A stretch of 64,000 nt of DNA from Helicoverpa zea. Taxonomy: Eukaryota; Arthropoda; Insecta; Lepidoptera; Noctuidae. The position numbers and the translations under genes are program-made. Below are positions 23,065-34,865 of the stretch, piece by piece (the stretch's first letter is position 1; every line of letters starts with the position of its first letter). Where the stretch lies: contig NC_061474.1 of NCBI RefSeq assembly GCF_022581195.2, positions 3,844,001 to 3,908,000 on the forward strand, in the 5' to 3' direction. The notes beneath the pieces are model-generated. The model was given only the letters and a program-made list of their open reading frames with translations, had not been told where the DNA came from and searched no databases.

Positions 23065-23365
23065 AATGTAACTAGGTTGAGGAAGTCAGATAGGCAGTCG
23101 TGCCATGTGAAATAATGGTACTCAGCTTTTTATTTTTAACGACGTCAAAAATCATCAAATGGGCCTTCCCGCTGTGGGTTAGCAGCGGTGAGGGAGTGTC
23201 CGACTCTTACTGACTAAAAACCGTCGTGTTCCGTCGTAGGCCTTTTAGGTACCAGGGCCGCGGTAACTCTTTCGAACAATCCCGCAGCCCGCTGGTACTC
23301 AGCTTTAGTTAGATTAAGAGCCGACATCGAAATAGTTGGGAAAAGGCTAGGCAGACGATAAGTAG
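23065..23365 (+). mobile_element. SINE fragment interrupted by an R1-like LINE tail
   Basis: The SINE body is seen as TTGAGGAAGTCAGATAGGC (left) and, after the insertion, GCCGACATCGAAATAGTTGG and AAAAGGCTAGGCAGACGAT (right). The insertion duplicated TGGTACTCAGCTTT (23116-23129 and 23293-23306). Confidence 0.85.
23130..23292 (-). mobile_element. R1-like LINE 3' UTR, severely 5'-truncated
   Basis: 163 bp equal in pattern to the 3' UTR of the R1-like element at 45.56 kb: AACGACGTCAAAAATCATC, CCGCTGTGGGTTAGCAGCGG, then GACTCTTACTGAC and CCGTCGTGTTCCGTCGTAGG. The short T/A-rich start (23130-23138) is the tail on the minus strand. Exact 14-bp duplication of the SINE target. Confidence 0.88.
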
Positions 23366-23369
23366 ACTT

Positions 23370-24227
23370 ATTAACCCTTCAGATTTGTAAAATGGTTTCA
23401 CATAATTAGTGTAATTGATGGAGATAGAACCCACTAGCTAAAGGGACAACTAACACTAGCTGAAAGGGAACTATATAAAAATAGAATAGAAAGATAGAAA
23501 ACCTAAATAAAAGAGCTAACAAGAAATAGGCGTGTCTAAAGTACTTAGTTATTTATACGGAAATGGAAATCCTTAGTTTTCCTTGTTTCTGATAAATTGC
23601 TTCGATTTACGCCTACATAAGATATATTGTTCACACTCTATATGTTATTGTGCAGAGTTTATCATATAAATTGTGCTTGTCTATAGCTAACGACGAGGTA
23701 TTTTTAACAAACGGAGTGCAAAATACAAGAACATTTTAAATTAAATAAATTCGCACGTAGGCTATTTTCATAATAATTCGTAAAGATGGTTTCTTTGTAC
23801 ACTTTAATCATCAAAAGTGATGATTAAAGGTAATTATTTGCCTCGCCTGTCGTAGATGATGGTAGAACTTCAAGCCTACTAGCAACTGCATTTAATCTAT
23901 CCATATTTTATCACATTATCTTACATAGGTACGTAATTTATTGAATTATGAGAATTTTTATACTGCATAAAAGTCTGTGATACAGAATACCTTTATAAAA
24001 AACTTTTCAATGGGCAGGCAAAATGAAATCGTTTCAGTTTTTTGAAAAGAAAATTGGAATTTCAAGTTCAATGATTGTCTCATTATAAAAGGTATTATGA
24101 AAGTTTTTGAGAGAAAAATATATTTGTCAAGCATATTTTCTCCAGCCAGGCGAAGAATTTTCTTTACCTGACAACGGCCTAATAGAATTATTCAACCAAA
24201 GTAAGACACAAAAAGGTTGTACTACAT
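23370..24227. other. AT-rich region, nothing recognised
   Basis: No gene. A short palindrome CTTTAATCATC-aaaa-GTGATGATTAAAG lies near 23802-23828. Confidence 0.35.
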
Positions 24228-24698
24228 TTACCCCGCGGTTCTACCCGCGTCTTGAGGGAACTACTCAACACAAAAGGAAAAAAAGCTCTTCCGTCCTTCC
24301 TCAGGCTTTAGGCTATCAGCAGTGCGATTCTATAAGACTTCACTCTAAACTTCGAATCTGAATCCGCCGTGAGTTTCGTGATTGGCATTCTAAAACTCGG
24401 TTGATAATTCGAATCTACACTAGCGCTACTCTTGCGAGCGTGTTTGCGAGTGGAACTAAATTGAACTCGAGATTTTGACAGATAAAGTATGAGATGACTT
24501 TAAAGTGGCATTCTATAAGGTAATTCCTCCGTGATTTCGACGGTCACTTCGCACTCGAACCCGATTCAAAGTGTCAAATTATAAACATCTATTTTACGAG
24601 TGAAAATAGAAGAAATTATAGTTAAAATAGTGTTTAAATAAAGTTCTAAGTGTTCTAAGTTCTGAAATTATTGTTGGATTAATAAAATAAACACTTAA

Positions 24699-25530
24699 AT
24701 AAAACTACTTTTACGGATTTTATCGCGTTATATTAATATTATTTAACGTGTATGTCTCTGACCGACCTCGGGACTACAGAGTCCCGGATTTTTGGAAGGC
24801 GAACGTGGGGCCGAAGCCAACACGCTGAAGCCCTTTTGAGACAACTTTAATGAAATGGCGACACAAAACCGACGATTATCCCCGTATACACTATAGAAAT
24901 GTACCCAAGGACAATCCCCGGTTCTGTGCTAAACTATTGCTAACTATGGATGAAAACTACTTGGGCTATTGTGATGGGATGCTAATGGACTAGGAATGGG
25001 GAAACTACGGGAACTATGGCACCTGCCGATGACAATGTATTAAATACATGTTAAAATGGCAGGTGGAGACTCGCCAACTCACTTACTGGGCCCCCGGGAA
25101 TCAGTCACTGAAAAGCAACAAGAGGGCAACAGGGACATGAGCGGCTGAGAAGGGTGAGGATACCTCGGCGGACTTTAAACGCAGATCACGCGCTCCCTGT
25201 GGGTCCAGCATCACCGGCCCACTCGCCACTTACCACGAGGCACCTACCCTCCGAGCAGGACTAACCTTGCTCTAGCGACTCCACTCTGACCGGCCGATGA
25301 AGGCAAGCCAAGAGGCGGGAGACCTATCCCCCGTCATGCTTCACTCCGGCAGGCCGGAGATGGGGGACAGTATACTCTCCCTGGAGCACTCGGATATATA
25401 GCCCCGCGGGGTCGCTACTCCCCGTCATCCGCCTCAGATGCCCTGCGGGGCACCTCAGATGCCCTGCGGGGCACCTCAGATGCCCTGCGGGGCTTATTTA
25501 TATTATTTAAATCCGTAAAAGTAGTTTTAT
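24699..25530. mobile_element. 832-bp GC-rich element with TTAA flanks
   Basis: The ends ATAAAACTACTTTTACGGAT and the exact complement at the right form a 22-bp perfect inverted repeat bordered by TTAA on both sides (24695-24698 and 25531-25534). A TTAA duplication is typical of piggyBac and Kolobok types, but the end sequence does not match their usual starts. The interior (24760-25495) is much richer in GC than its surroundings, has no long ORF, and ends in three 21-bp tandem repeats. Confidence 0.65.
25432..25493. repeat. 21-bp tandem repeat, three copies
   Basis: The unit CCTCAGATGCCCTGCGGGGC(A) is repeated three times exactly, just inside the right end of the TTAA-flanked element. Confidence 0.9.
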
Positions 25531-26094
25531 TTAAATGTCTAATATTCGCGTAAGTGTCAGAAATCAATAAAATAAACACTTCTTTTATTTAAACTTACTT
25601 CATGATTTTATCACAATTACGGCGAAAACTGGCAAAACAAACAAGCTTAAACACAATACGAAGACAGAAGAGAAGAAAATATTGTCCACAGATTAATAAT
25701 GGTATTGGCGCTGTCAGTATTTTTTTTCGTAGGGTAAGCATAGATTATATTCACAGCACGAATTTAGAGATTTATGTTTATTTTATACTTAAAAGCTGCC
25801 TCAAATTCCTTACAATAAGAAATTATAATTAAAACATCATATTTAGCTAAAATTCTGTGTCAAAAACTGGTAAAATTAAAAACTGATAAATCTCGGTTGA
25901 CATTTTGTCGAGTGGGGAAGTCACTAGCACAGCACTGGTCGATGTCGAGCTCACTTCACTTCGCAAGTGATTAGGTGATGTTTTTACAGAATGCAAAATC
26001 AAGGTCGTTCTGAATCGAATGCGAAGTGAGAGTGAATAGCGAAGTGAAATGCGAGTTGTTGTTCGAATTTTATAGAATCGACGTGCTGTACAGC

Positions 26095-26170
26095 AAATTT
26101 AATTGAAATTGGTCTAGTTGTTTGACGTGAAAGCGCAACAGACAGGCAGATAGAGTTACTTTCCTTTTTT
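26095..26170 (+). repeat. family A 3'-end fragment
   Basis: AATTGAAATTGGTCTAGTTG, GTGAAAGCGCAACAGACAGG and AGAGTTACTTTCC match the 3' part of family A. Confidence 0.6.
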
Positions 26171-26502
26171 AGGTACCTAGTATTCTTCGACTTTGGAAAT
26201 ATGAATTATCTTGTTTCTCTTTTGTAGCCACTATTATAATAAACCAGTGCGTATTTATCGAAGCAAGAATATTTTTCAACATTACTACGAGTGCTACGAG
26301 ACTACGAGCCATAATGTTAGAACAACATGTTGTGTGAACCATATTTACGTATCTACGGTCAGAACAATATATTGTGTATAATATAACATACACAATGTAT
26401 TATGCAGAACGAAAATGGTAATTTGGCCTGATACACTTGGATTGAAATATTGTCGTGTGAAAATACGGCTGTGGTGTCATTGACCGCACCAAATAAATAG
26501 CG
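26171..26502. other. AT-rich spacer, nothing recognised
   Basis: Contains a 74-codon minus-strand ORF (26169-26393) without resemblance to any family. Confidence 0.35.
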
Positions 26503-26650
26503 TTAATCTCGGGCACTACTGGACTGATTTAAAAATCTCTATCAGTGTTAAATACTTAGCCCTTTTATTGAAGCTGTAGGCTTTTTATCCAGGTTCCGGA
26601 ATAGATACTGCGTGACGAGGGTAAGCCGCTGGCGCGAGTTTAAGTAAAAG
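26503..26650 (-). repeat. family B fragment, minus strand
   Basis: CTACTGGACTGATTTAAAAA, then GTAGGCTTTTTATCCAGG and GAGGGTAAGCCGCTGGCG are the reverse complement of the family B order. Degraded. Confidence 0.5.
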
Positions 26651-28247
26651 CTGATGTAGTGTAGTAGGTGATGTTCATTTGTTATGTGAACTTAATAAAA
26701 TAAACAGTTAAAAACAAAATAAAAAATAAACGTGTTACAGATTTTAACCGGCTTTCCATCAAGCAGGATTTCCTCAATTCTACGGCGTAAGTAAATATTT
26801 TACAAAAGCATCAAAAAGCAAACATTTGAAATAAAGAAGCTAACTTTGAACGCAATAAAATGAAATTCCACTGGAAGTAATTAGAAAAATTATGACTATG
26901 AACGCTTCGCAAGCAAAGTTTTTTGATGAGATAACTTTTATAATATTACAATACAGAAGAAGAGAGAAAAAGTTGTGTCGTTCTATTGTAATCTTTAAGA
27001 AATTGTCAATGATTGATTGACACAGACAAGGGTCTGGGTCTGGTTTGGATATTGCAATCGAAAACTTATTTATGTTAATCATATTTTTCCAAACGGCTGG
27101 CCACAAACTTCCAAAGTGGCAATGCTGCCTTTTGGGCAGGCTCCCAGTCGACAGCGATGAATTTAATGTAAATAACTCTTTTATATATTGTTTTATAAAG
27201 TAGTAAATAATGTTGTAATAAAAGATGTTGATCGCGCACACGGATTTTCAAGGAGTTTGATTGTTTGCAAAAATAGAATCAATATTTCTCACACCAAACT
27301 GGTATGTCGCCAAATCGCCAAAAGGCCTTAAAAAACAGTGTGGTGTGTGACATAAATTTGGAACAATATTTTCGATTCTTCCATTATTCTATCGCCTAAT
27401 GTACTTTCATTTGTCCCATAAAATTGAAACATACCTATATAACTTATCAGTGCGGGGACCTCGTTAGCAGCTTGTTAGTGTCGATATCGATAACTGCGGT
27501 ACTCGATACTCGTTACGTTGGCCCCAGTTTATTGGCTTAATCCGTAGCCCTGCTTGTAAATTTTATATTGTAGATATGTTGTCATTTAAAGGTTATATTT
27601 TGGCATTATTTATTGGGACACTGCTGGAGAAAAAAAATGAAAGGATAGATTTTTATCTTATATATAATAGAAGACGCGTTAAAAGTAAGTTCACGGTGAA
27701 TTAGCGATTGTTAGAACTTTCTGAAGGCAAACCTTTCCTCTTTAAAAGACTTGAAAATGTATATGTAGCCCTGTCATATAGGTATCGAATATCCACTGAG
27801 CTGAGTGGAGTCATAGATGGAATATTTTTAAATTAATGGATCACCTTTCTCCCAATTAAGTTATATGATGGTTAGGTACTGATAGGAGGCACTACAGCTA
27901 ACACCCAATATTGGTGCAAATCCATATATTGGACAAACATTTGTGCCAACGATATCTGCAACGCGTGGCCTAGGTTTCGGTCTTCTTTTATTTATATCAA
28001 AAGGAGCAAATTGACATGTTCTTTGGGGAATATATCACGTTTATGCTTTGTTTGAAGTGTCAGATCGGGCTTTTGTTTGTTGCTGAATGAACAAACGATG
28101 ATAGCCGTGACTTTTGATTTATGAAATAGTACCTACCTATTTCTGAATTTTCATACGTTCATTCGTCTCTCTATTTTGTAAGAACGTTTTCATTTAAACA
28201 AAATTAAAACGATTTTGTATATTAATGCGTCAAGTGATGAGTAACGG
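26651..28247. other. AT-rich region, nothing firmly recognised
   Basis: The longest ORF is 26840-27241 (minus, 133 codons), mostly Ile/Phe/Asn-rich with a short more complex block (SLPKRQHCHFGSLWP). It is not assignable and lacks any supporting context. Confidence 0.3.
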
Positions 28248-28390
28248 GGCTGCGGGATTATTTGAAAGAGTTACCGCGGCGCTGGTACATAAAGGGCTCA
28301 AGAAAGAACATGGTTTATTTTAGTCAGTAAGAGTCTGACAGTCCGTCACTCTGCACCCACGGTAGGAAGGGCCATTTGATGACCCATAAA
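28248..28390 (+). mobile_element. R1-like LINE 3' UTR fragment, plus strand
   Basis: GGGCTGCGGGATTATTTGAA, AGAGTTACCGCGGCGCTGG, AGTCAGTAAGAGTCTGACAG and GGAAGGGCCATTTGATGA are the reverse complement of the R1-like 3' UTR at 23130 and 45558. The end at 28385-28395 is an A-rich tail. Confidence 0.75.
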
Positions 28391-28394
28391 GAAA

Positions 28395-29115
28395 AAATAC
28401 GATGTCCCTTTTATAAAATACCTATTGCTGAAACATATTCGAGAAATTATTAAAAGGACCTTACCTAACGAGTTCAAAAAAAATGTAGATTCTCTTTTGA
28501 CTGTTACCCAAAAAGGCCTTTAGACCTCACTCCCATTCACAGAGATATTTCTAAATTGAATTGGCCTTATAAAAAACTAACAAAAAGCTCATTCGTCTCA
28601 ATATATTACGGACGTGGGCGGGAAACTGATTTCAGTCTAAAAATAGCGGTGAAATTCTTTCAGCTATACCCAATATACATAAATGGGTGACAAAGATTGA
28701 TATCATTTAAAGCATAATTTGAGATTGTGTTTAACTAATAGGCGTCATAGACGTTCAGTTTTATATAACTTAGCGACAAAACTGAGCAGTTGAACTATGT
28801 CGATAATTAGAATGTGTGTGTAACAAAAATGTATAGATTTTAAGATTCGGTAACCGCAGTTCGACGGCACAATTCTGTATAATAACTTAGTGAAAAATTT
28901 GTAAGGACGTATCTCTCTCCGTCATGAAATCTCTCTACGGACGTGTCGGATTGCCGTCCCATCGGCCTATGGGATTGAAGGAATAGAGTATCCGTGGGTG
29001 CGCTTGTGCTCTGTAATAAGTCCTACGCTCTAGCAAATTTCCTTCAAGAATTGATCGGGAGAACATAATTATTATGTACTTTGATGGTGTGGAAAGTGGC
29101 AGTCTTTACTGGTAG
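28395..29115. other. AT-rich region, nothing recognised
   Basis: No gene, RNA or transposon end identified. Confidence 0.35.
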
Positions 29116-29119
29116 TTAG

Positions 29120-29245
29120 ACGTCAAAAAGTCTGTCAACCAGCCTCACTAAGGGGTATCGAGTTGCCCAGGTTGCAGCTGCATCCAGTTAAATTGGAAGC
29201 CGATCCCAACATAGTTGGGGAAAGACTAAGCAGATGATGATGTGT
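29120..29245 (+). mobile_element. SINE 3' fragment
   Basis: TCACTAAGGGGTATCGAGTTG, AGCTGCATCCAGTTAAATTG, GAAGCCGATCCCAACATAG and TTGGGGAAAGACTAAGCAG follow the 3' body of the tRNA-SINE. Confidence 0.75.
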
Positions 29246-30240
29246 AGAAATGTGCAGAAAGGGCACTGATAGATATTTTTCAGGATGTCCATCTTAATAA
29301 TAATTTCAAAATATTAAAGTATTGACAATTTTCACAAAGATTTCGAAATGAATTCGCTTTACTAATTTGCGAGCGTTTGTCGTCACCGCTGCGCGCGCGC
29401 CGACCAGTCAATATTTACCAGCTTTGAAGTATTCCAATGTACCCACTTATGTAAATAAACATTTCTCGATTCAACTCTCGATATAAAATCGAGTGGGCGA
29501 ATAGGAAGCGAGTATCGAATGTGTGAGTAATAGTGTACTTTTAAGTGTATCGATCGAAAATTCTGGTATTTTAATTTGGTTGTTTTTTTTGTACAAAGGT
29601 GTTTGACCTTTGCGATTTTGAACTTGTGGTTTCAGTACGTATACCTCGTATTAGAGGAAACTCAATTAATGATGTCATATTATTATTAAACTGTGCTGTA
29701 TCTTACATAGGAATTGATTTATACCAAGGAACACATTGAAAACTTTTGCTGATAGACAAGATGGAATTTCTTTTTCGAATAGGTTCTAAAAACGTATTCA
29801 AAATCATTGGAAGTCCAAGCTTAGGTTTTATTTCAGCTTTTTCAGCTGAAAATATTGCATTAAGAATATCTCCAAGCTGAAATAGGCAATGGAGTCCGCG
29901 CCACAAAATAATTTTTCAAGTGGCGCTAGTGTCTATGGCATTGCTTAGTAACTTCATACAAAAAATATTAGTTCCAATATTTTCCGTCGGACTTCAGTCG
30001 TGGTGCGCAATTTTTTTATAAAATGTTAAAAAAATATATTTTCAATATTTCTTCTAAAATTAATAAAGAAATAACTTTAAAAAATACTTATTTAGGCAAA
30101 TATAGAAGATAAGCCTTCTATTTAGTGAGCGTGAATTTAGTTCCGAAAACGTAACTAGATGGCGTTGCCGCGTTTAAATGCGCGCTATGGTTTCGTTCAC
30201 ACGATTTGACTAGGGTGCCGAGTATAGCGTTCAGGGTACA
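29246..30240. other. AT-rich region with one unexplained small ORF
   Basis: The minus-strand frame 29703-29906 (67 codons, MWRGLHCLFQLGDILNAIFS...) has more balanced amino-acid use than neighbouring random ORFs and contains a possible acceptor-like TTTCAG. I cannot assign it to a family. The rest shows nothing. Confidence 0.3.
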
Positions 30241-30424
30241 TACAAACAAACAAACAAATATTACTAGCTGTTTCCGCGGTTTCAACCGTGTTTCAATTTT
30301 TGAAAGCGTTGGCAAGCTCGTAACTTGTACAGCGAATAATGACTAGAAAAGAAGACGGCTCACAATCCATACAAAATTGCCCACGTCTTATAACAATGTA
30401 ACGAAATCTCAAAGAAAAGGTAAA

Positions 30425-30865
30425 AATGTTTTAAATAAATAATAGTTAAAAAAAACTAAAAAACACGCTTTTTATAGAAAAACGAACTAAAAAATAGAGA
30501 ATAAATTTTAATGAATTTAATTTAAGAAAACAGTGTTAAAAATTTCAATGAATATAAATTATTAATATAATAGTGTGAATACAAAAAAAAAATATTTAAA
30601 AAAAAGCGTGGGGTGCATGGTGTCAATAGTTTTTTTATTGACAGATATGAGTACAGTGATTTTCATTTCGATAATATCTTAAAAAGCACCCACGCTTTTT
30701 TTTAATATTTTGTTTTTGTATTCACACTATTATTAATTTATATTCATTGAAATTTTTAACACTGTTTTCTTAAATTAAATTCATTAAAATTTATTATCTA
30801 TTTTTTAGTTCGTTTTTCTATAAAAAGCGTGTTTTTTAGTTTTTTTAAACTATTATTTATTTTCT
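30425..30865. mobile_element. foldback MITE with about 180-bp inverted arms
   Basis: The left arm (about 30425-30616) contains AAAAAACACGCTTTTTATAG, AACAGTGTTAAAAATTTC and GTGTGAATACAAAAA, ending AAAAGCGTGGGGTGC. The right arm (30686 to about 30865) is its inverse, beginning GCACCCACGCTTTTTT. The 70-bp spacer includes ATTGACAGATATGAGTACAG. Very AT-rich and non-coding. The AAAAAGCGTG motif recurs at 38.2 kb. Confidence 0.8.
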
Positions 30866-31244
30866 ACTTTTTAGTTTGTTTTAAAATTAGAGGAAACGGC
30901 TAAAGATAATGATTGGAAACAAAAATTAACATCGAGTCCTGCCTTATCGACTGTAGAGAAAAATTCTAGAAAATTTTAATTGATTTTCTTACCTTATCGA
31001 CTGTAGATGAAAATTATATAAATTAACAAAAATCATATTTTGCAAATTGAAAAGCCTAGAAGTCGGTGTCTAATGGATGTTACTAAGTTAATTTTGCCAC
31101 CGACTTCTAGGCCGATGCACCTAAAATTAGTTTTTTTTTTGCTTTTTAGTGTTTTGGGAAGTCGGTTTAATTTTTTTGTAAAAAGGTTATTTATTTAAAG
31201 CTTTTCAGTGATACGAATAGTTGTCACTATCCATACAAGTGGGA
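30866..31244. repeat. dispersed repeat with AAGTCGGT hairpin
   Basis: Contains a short inverted repeat: CCTAGAAGTCGGTGTC (31067-31082) against CACCGACTTCTAGG (31098-31111). Also CCTTATCGACTGTAGA twice (30942 and 30993) and GGGAAGTCGGTTTAA (31157). The same GGGAAGTCGGTTAAAA motif follows the Harbinger element at 38.04 kb, suggesting that one older composite repeat flanks the insertion. Confidence 0.5.
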
Positions 31245-31612
31245 AGTTCTCATCAATACAAAGAATATAAGTCCAAACGAGGTATTTTACATATTCAGTT
31301 GTCGCGTTCCCTCGACTTTCTCTGGTCTCCATCATCAGGTCAGCTCCAAACCTTCACTGTTGCATAGGTCTTGTCAATACGAATAATTTAAGCCCAAACA
31401 CGAGGTAGTTTACATATTCAGTTGTCGAGTTTCCTCGATTTTCTCTGGTCTCCATCATCAGGTCAGCTCCAAACCTTCACTATTACAAAGGTCTTGTCAA
31501 TACAAATAATTTAAGCCCAAACACGAGGTAGTTTACATATTCAGTTGTCGAGTTCCCTCGACCCTCCCTGGTCTCCATCATCAGGTCAGCTCCAAATCTT
31601 CACAGTTGAATA
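31245..31612. repeat. 123-bp tandem repeat, about three copies
   Basis: The anchor GTCGAGTTCCCTCGA-like word occurs at 31301, 31424 and 31547, exactly 123 bases apart. Each unit has CTGGTCTCCATCATCAGGTC, AGCTCCAAACCTTCAC and GAGGTAGTTTACATATTCAG. Two further units lie at 38320 and 38443 on the other side of the Harbinger element, with the same period. Confidence 0.9.
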
Positions 31613-32221
31613 GTGCTTTTAGGCGTACACCTGAGTGTCAAGTTTTTACCCTATGTATGCCTACAACTTTTGAGCCGTCTACACACTCGCGCGCGAACCG
31701 CGCGCGAAGGCGCGAAACACCCGCGTAACATGAGTGTAGATCCGATTCGCATATTCTTCGCGGCTTCGCGGCTCGTTCGCGCTGTGTTCCCCGAAAATTG
31801 TCGGTTTTTTGTCCCGCGACAAAGCGCTCGCAGGCGCGAAGCGCGACGTGAACGCGACAAGACTATACATTCGCGCCTCGGGCAGCTCAGTCGCTCAGTA
31901 GCAATTGACACGGATGGTTGTGTTTTAGTTTTTTTTTAGGTATATGCTACGATTTTGCTTGCAAAATGAGTAACGTGTGGAGCAATGAATTAGAACTAAC
32001 ATTTATAGAATGTTTTCGTGCTGAGCCGGTATTATGGGACATTAATTTGAAAGATTATAAAAATAAACTGAAAACCCATGATGCTTGGATGCGGATAAGT
32101 ACGGTGATGGAAATACCAATTGATGAATTGAAAAAGAAAAAAGGTTCTCTCATGTCAAGCTATAGGAGCTACAAGGCTAAAATTTTAAGCTTGCAGCATG
32201 TTATTCAAGAACTACACAAAA

Positions 32222-34865
32222 AAGAGGAGGCTCCTGTATCCTTATAAAAAATAGACATGATTTTAAAGAAATTCCCAACACGTCTATCACTGGTATATTT
32301 GAGTATTGTGCAATAGAGTTGAGTCATCAGGGAATTATTGTAGTTTGTATTTATAGGCCACCAAAGATGTCATGTATTGATGTATTTATAGAAAATTTGG
32401 ATAATTTATTACGAAAACTATGTACTAAAGCTAACAAAAAAATCGTCTTATGCGGAGACTTCAATATTAATATACTTAAAAGAAATTCTTACACGCTAGA
32501 TTTTGAAAATCTACTTTTGAACTACAATCTTAAACTAGAATTTAAACAACCTACTAGAATAAAAAGTGGCACCTGTCTTGATAATTTTGCTCATAACTAC
32601 AACCAAAGATGCGAAAGTTCTATAGTTGATTTTGCTTTGTCCGATCATACGGCTCAAATTATGAAAATACAAGTTAGTAAAACATTTGTTTTAAAACAAT
32701 GGCGTATTCGGAAACGCGACATTTCGAAAGATAATTTAATATTATTTAAAAAGCACCTTCAGTGCCTATCTTTTTCGGAAGTGCTAGAATGTGATAACCC
32801 GAATGACGCATGCAATAAGTTTATGGACCTTTTTTGTTTGATTTACGATTTATGCTTTCCTTACAAATTAATCACCGTAACTCCGTACAATAAAGTAAAA
32901 TGGATTTCCCGTGGAATAAAGATTTGTAGTAAAAGAAAAAGAAACCTACTTTGGAAATATAGAAAAGCTCCTTCGAGTGAAAATAAAAACATATTTAAAA
33001 ACTATTCAAAAAAACTAAAAACAATTATTAATCTTACACAAAAAGTACAAAACAATTACTTCATTAATAACTCACAAAACAAAAACAAAGCTTCATGGCA
33101 AGTAATTAATGCTAATAAAAATAAACTTATTGAACCAATACTGCAAATAAGTAAGGGCAATGAATTAATCAAAAATCCTAAACAAATTGCAGAATCATTT
33201 AACAGCTATTTTATAGACCAAGTGCAAGATATCTCTAGTAATAATTCAGATAGTAAATACGATATTCCTAATAATCCAAAGTCTTTATTTATGCATCCGG
33301 TAATAGACCGGGATATTACACGAGTGATAAAAAACTTAAAAAATAAAAATAGTTATGGCTATGACGGTATTCATACGGTCGTAATAAAGTATGTGTCTGA
33401 TATTATAGCGAAACCCTTAAGTCATATACTTAATGCTTGTATTAGCACAGGTGTGTATCCAGATAAATTAAAGATAGTTGTGATAAAACCGCTTTTTAAA
33501 AAGAATAATAAGGAAGAAATGTCAAACTATAGGCCCGTGGCATTAATTCCTATATTTTCAAAGATATTTGAAAAAATTATATATGAATCTATTTATTCAT
33601 TCATATCTAAAAATAATATATTATGCCAGGAACAAAAAGGATTCCGTAAAGACAAAAATATAAATATGGCAATATTTGATTTCTTAAAAGTTGTCATGAA
33701 TAACATTGATAAGAAAAATCCCGTATGTTCAATATTTACAGATATGTCAAAGGCATTTGACTGCGTAAAATATGAAACTCTGTTAAATAAACTTCACAGC
33801 TACGGTATAAGAGGCAACGTTTTAAATTTAATTAAATCATACCTCACTGATCGCAAACAACACACAGAATTAACTAGAGTATGTACTAAAACAAAACGGG
33901 AGATCAAATATCTATCAGACTGTAGAGTCACTAAATTTGGAGTACCACAAGGTAGCGTGCTTGGCCCATTACTATTCCTGCTTTACATAAACGACTTACC
34001 TGCTAATGTTCATCAACCTACGACATTATTCGCGGACGATAGTACTGTAACAATTGAATGCGGTGATAAAAGAAACTATGAGAAAGAAATAAATGACTCA
34101 CTTAAATCGTTAATACATTGGCTGAATAAAAACAATCTTATAATAAATTTACAAAAAACTAAAGTCATGCATTTTTACCAAAGAAAACTTCCTGATAGTG
34201 TAGAGACTAAATATAAAGACCAAACAATAGATACAACCAGTGTGACTAAATTTTTAGGCATTAATATAGATGACAGATTGACATGGCGTCCTCATGCAGA
34301 ATATTTATCCCAGAAACTAGCCAAAAATGCTTTCGTGCTTTATAACTTGTCAAAAAAGGTCAATTTAAATACGTTAGTATCCGCGTATCATGGATTAGTA
34401 GCTTCCGTATTGAGATATGGTATAATATTCTGGGGTAATTGTAGTGAAAGAGAGCGTATATTTAAAGCTCAAAAGCGATGCATTCGTTCAATGACCGGTC
34501 TCAAGTCTACGGAAAGTTGTTTACCACAATTCAAAGCATTAAAAATCCTAACCTTTCCATCTCTATATATATTGGAAGTAGCGCTATTTGTAAAAACAAA
34601 TCAACACCTATTTACATCACTGACTGAAGTTAGGAAACGTGCCGGACCAATGAGGTCGCAATATAAAGATAAGCTGTATACCGGGGGACACAAAACCGCT
34701 TTACTAAAAAAGAATATTCTACATATGGGCCCTCAGATATACAATAAACTTCCGCAAAAATTAAAAGAGTTACCGACAAAATTATTTAAAAAATCTTTAG
34801 TTAAAATTTTACAGGACAGATGCTACTACAACATTAACGATTTCCTAAATGATGAATTAGATTAA
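32222..34865 (+). CDS. LINE ORF2 fragment: partial endonuclease plus complete reverse transcriptase
   Basis: The frame is open from the 5' junction (RGGSCILIKN) to the stop at 34863-34865, with no frameshift or stop. The partial endonuclease shows VVCIYRPP, LCGDFNIN and SDH. Counted from the codon at 32319, the endonuclease SDH is at residues 108-110. Reverse transcriptase motifs are DMSKAFD (475-481), GVPQGS (541-546) and FADD (571-574). The first part of the endonuclease was lost on insertion and no start codon of its own is evident, so the copy cannot move by itself. Codon use is strongly A/T-biased like the host. The intact frame suggests recent insertion. Confidence 0.9.

Larger units (their letters stand above)
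24317..26092. mobile_element. probable older inverted-repeat element hosting a GC-rich insert
   Basis: The left end CAGTGCGATTCTATAAGAC and the reverse complement of the right end CAGCACGTCGATTCTATAAAA share GCGATTCTATAA / TCGATTCTATAA. Both arms continue with CACTTCGC/GAAGTG-rich sequence (24.4-24.6 kb and 25.9-26.06 kb). No clean target duplication found, and the ends are diverged. The interior is AT-rich apart from the TTAA-flanked insert. Confidence 0.4.

Noticed and set aside
24107..24361. 84-codon plus-strand ORF
   Set aside because: Runs across a degraded dispersed repeat (CCCCGCGGTTCTACCCGCG) and into an inverted-repeat element end.
26840..27241. 133-codon minus-strand ORF
   Set aside because: Mostly AT-driven composition, no start context, no recognisable family; not supported as a gene.
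31245..31612. Regularly spaced repeats resembling a CRISPR array
   Set aside because: The 123-bp units are contiguous without unique spacers, and the DNA is an insect nuclear genome; this is a tandem repeat within a transposable element.
31613..31939. 108-codon plus-strand ORF (and minus-strand ORFs over the same span)
   Set aside because: They lie across the CG-rich Harbinger inverted repeat, where stops are rare; no domain seen.
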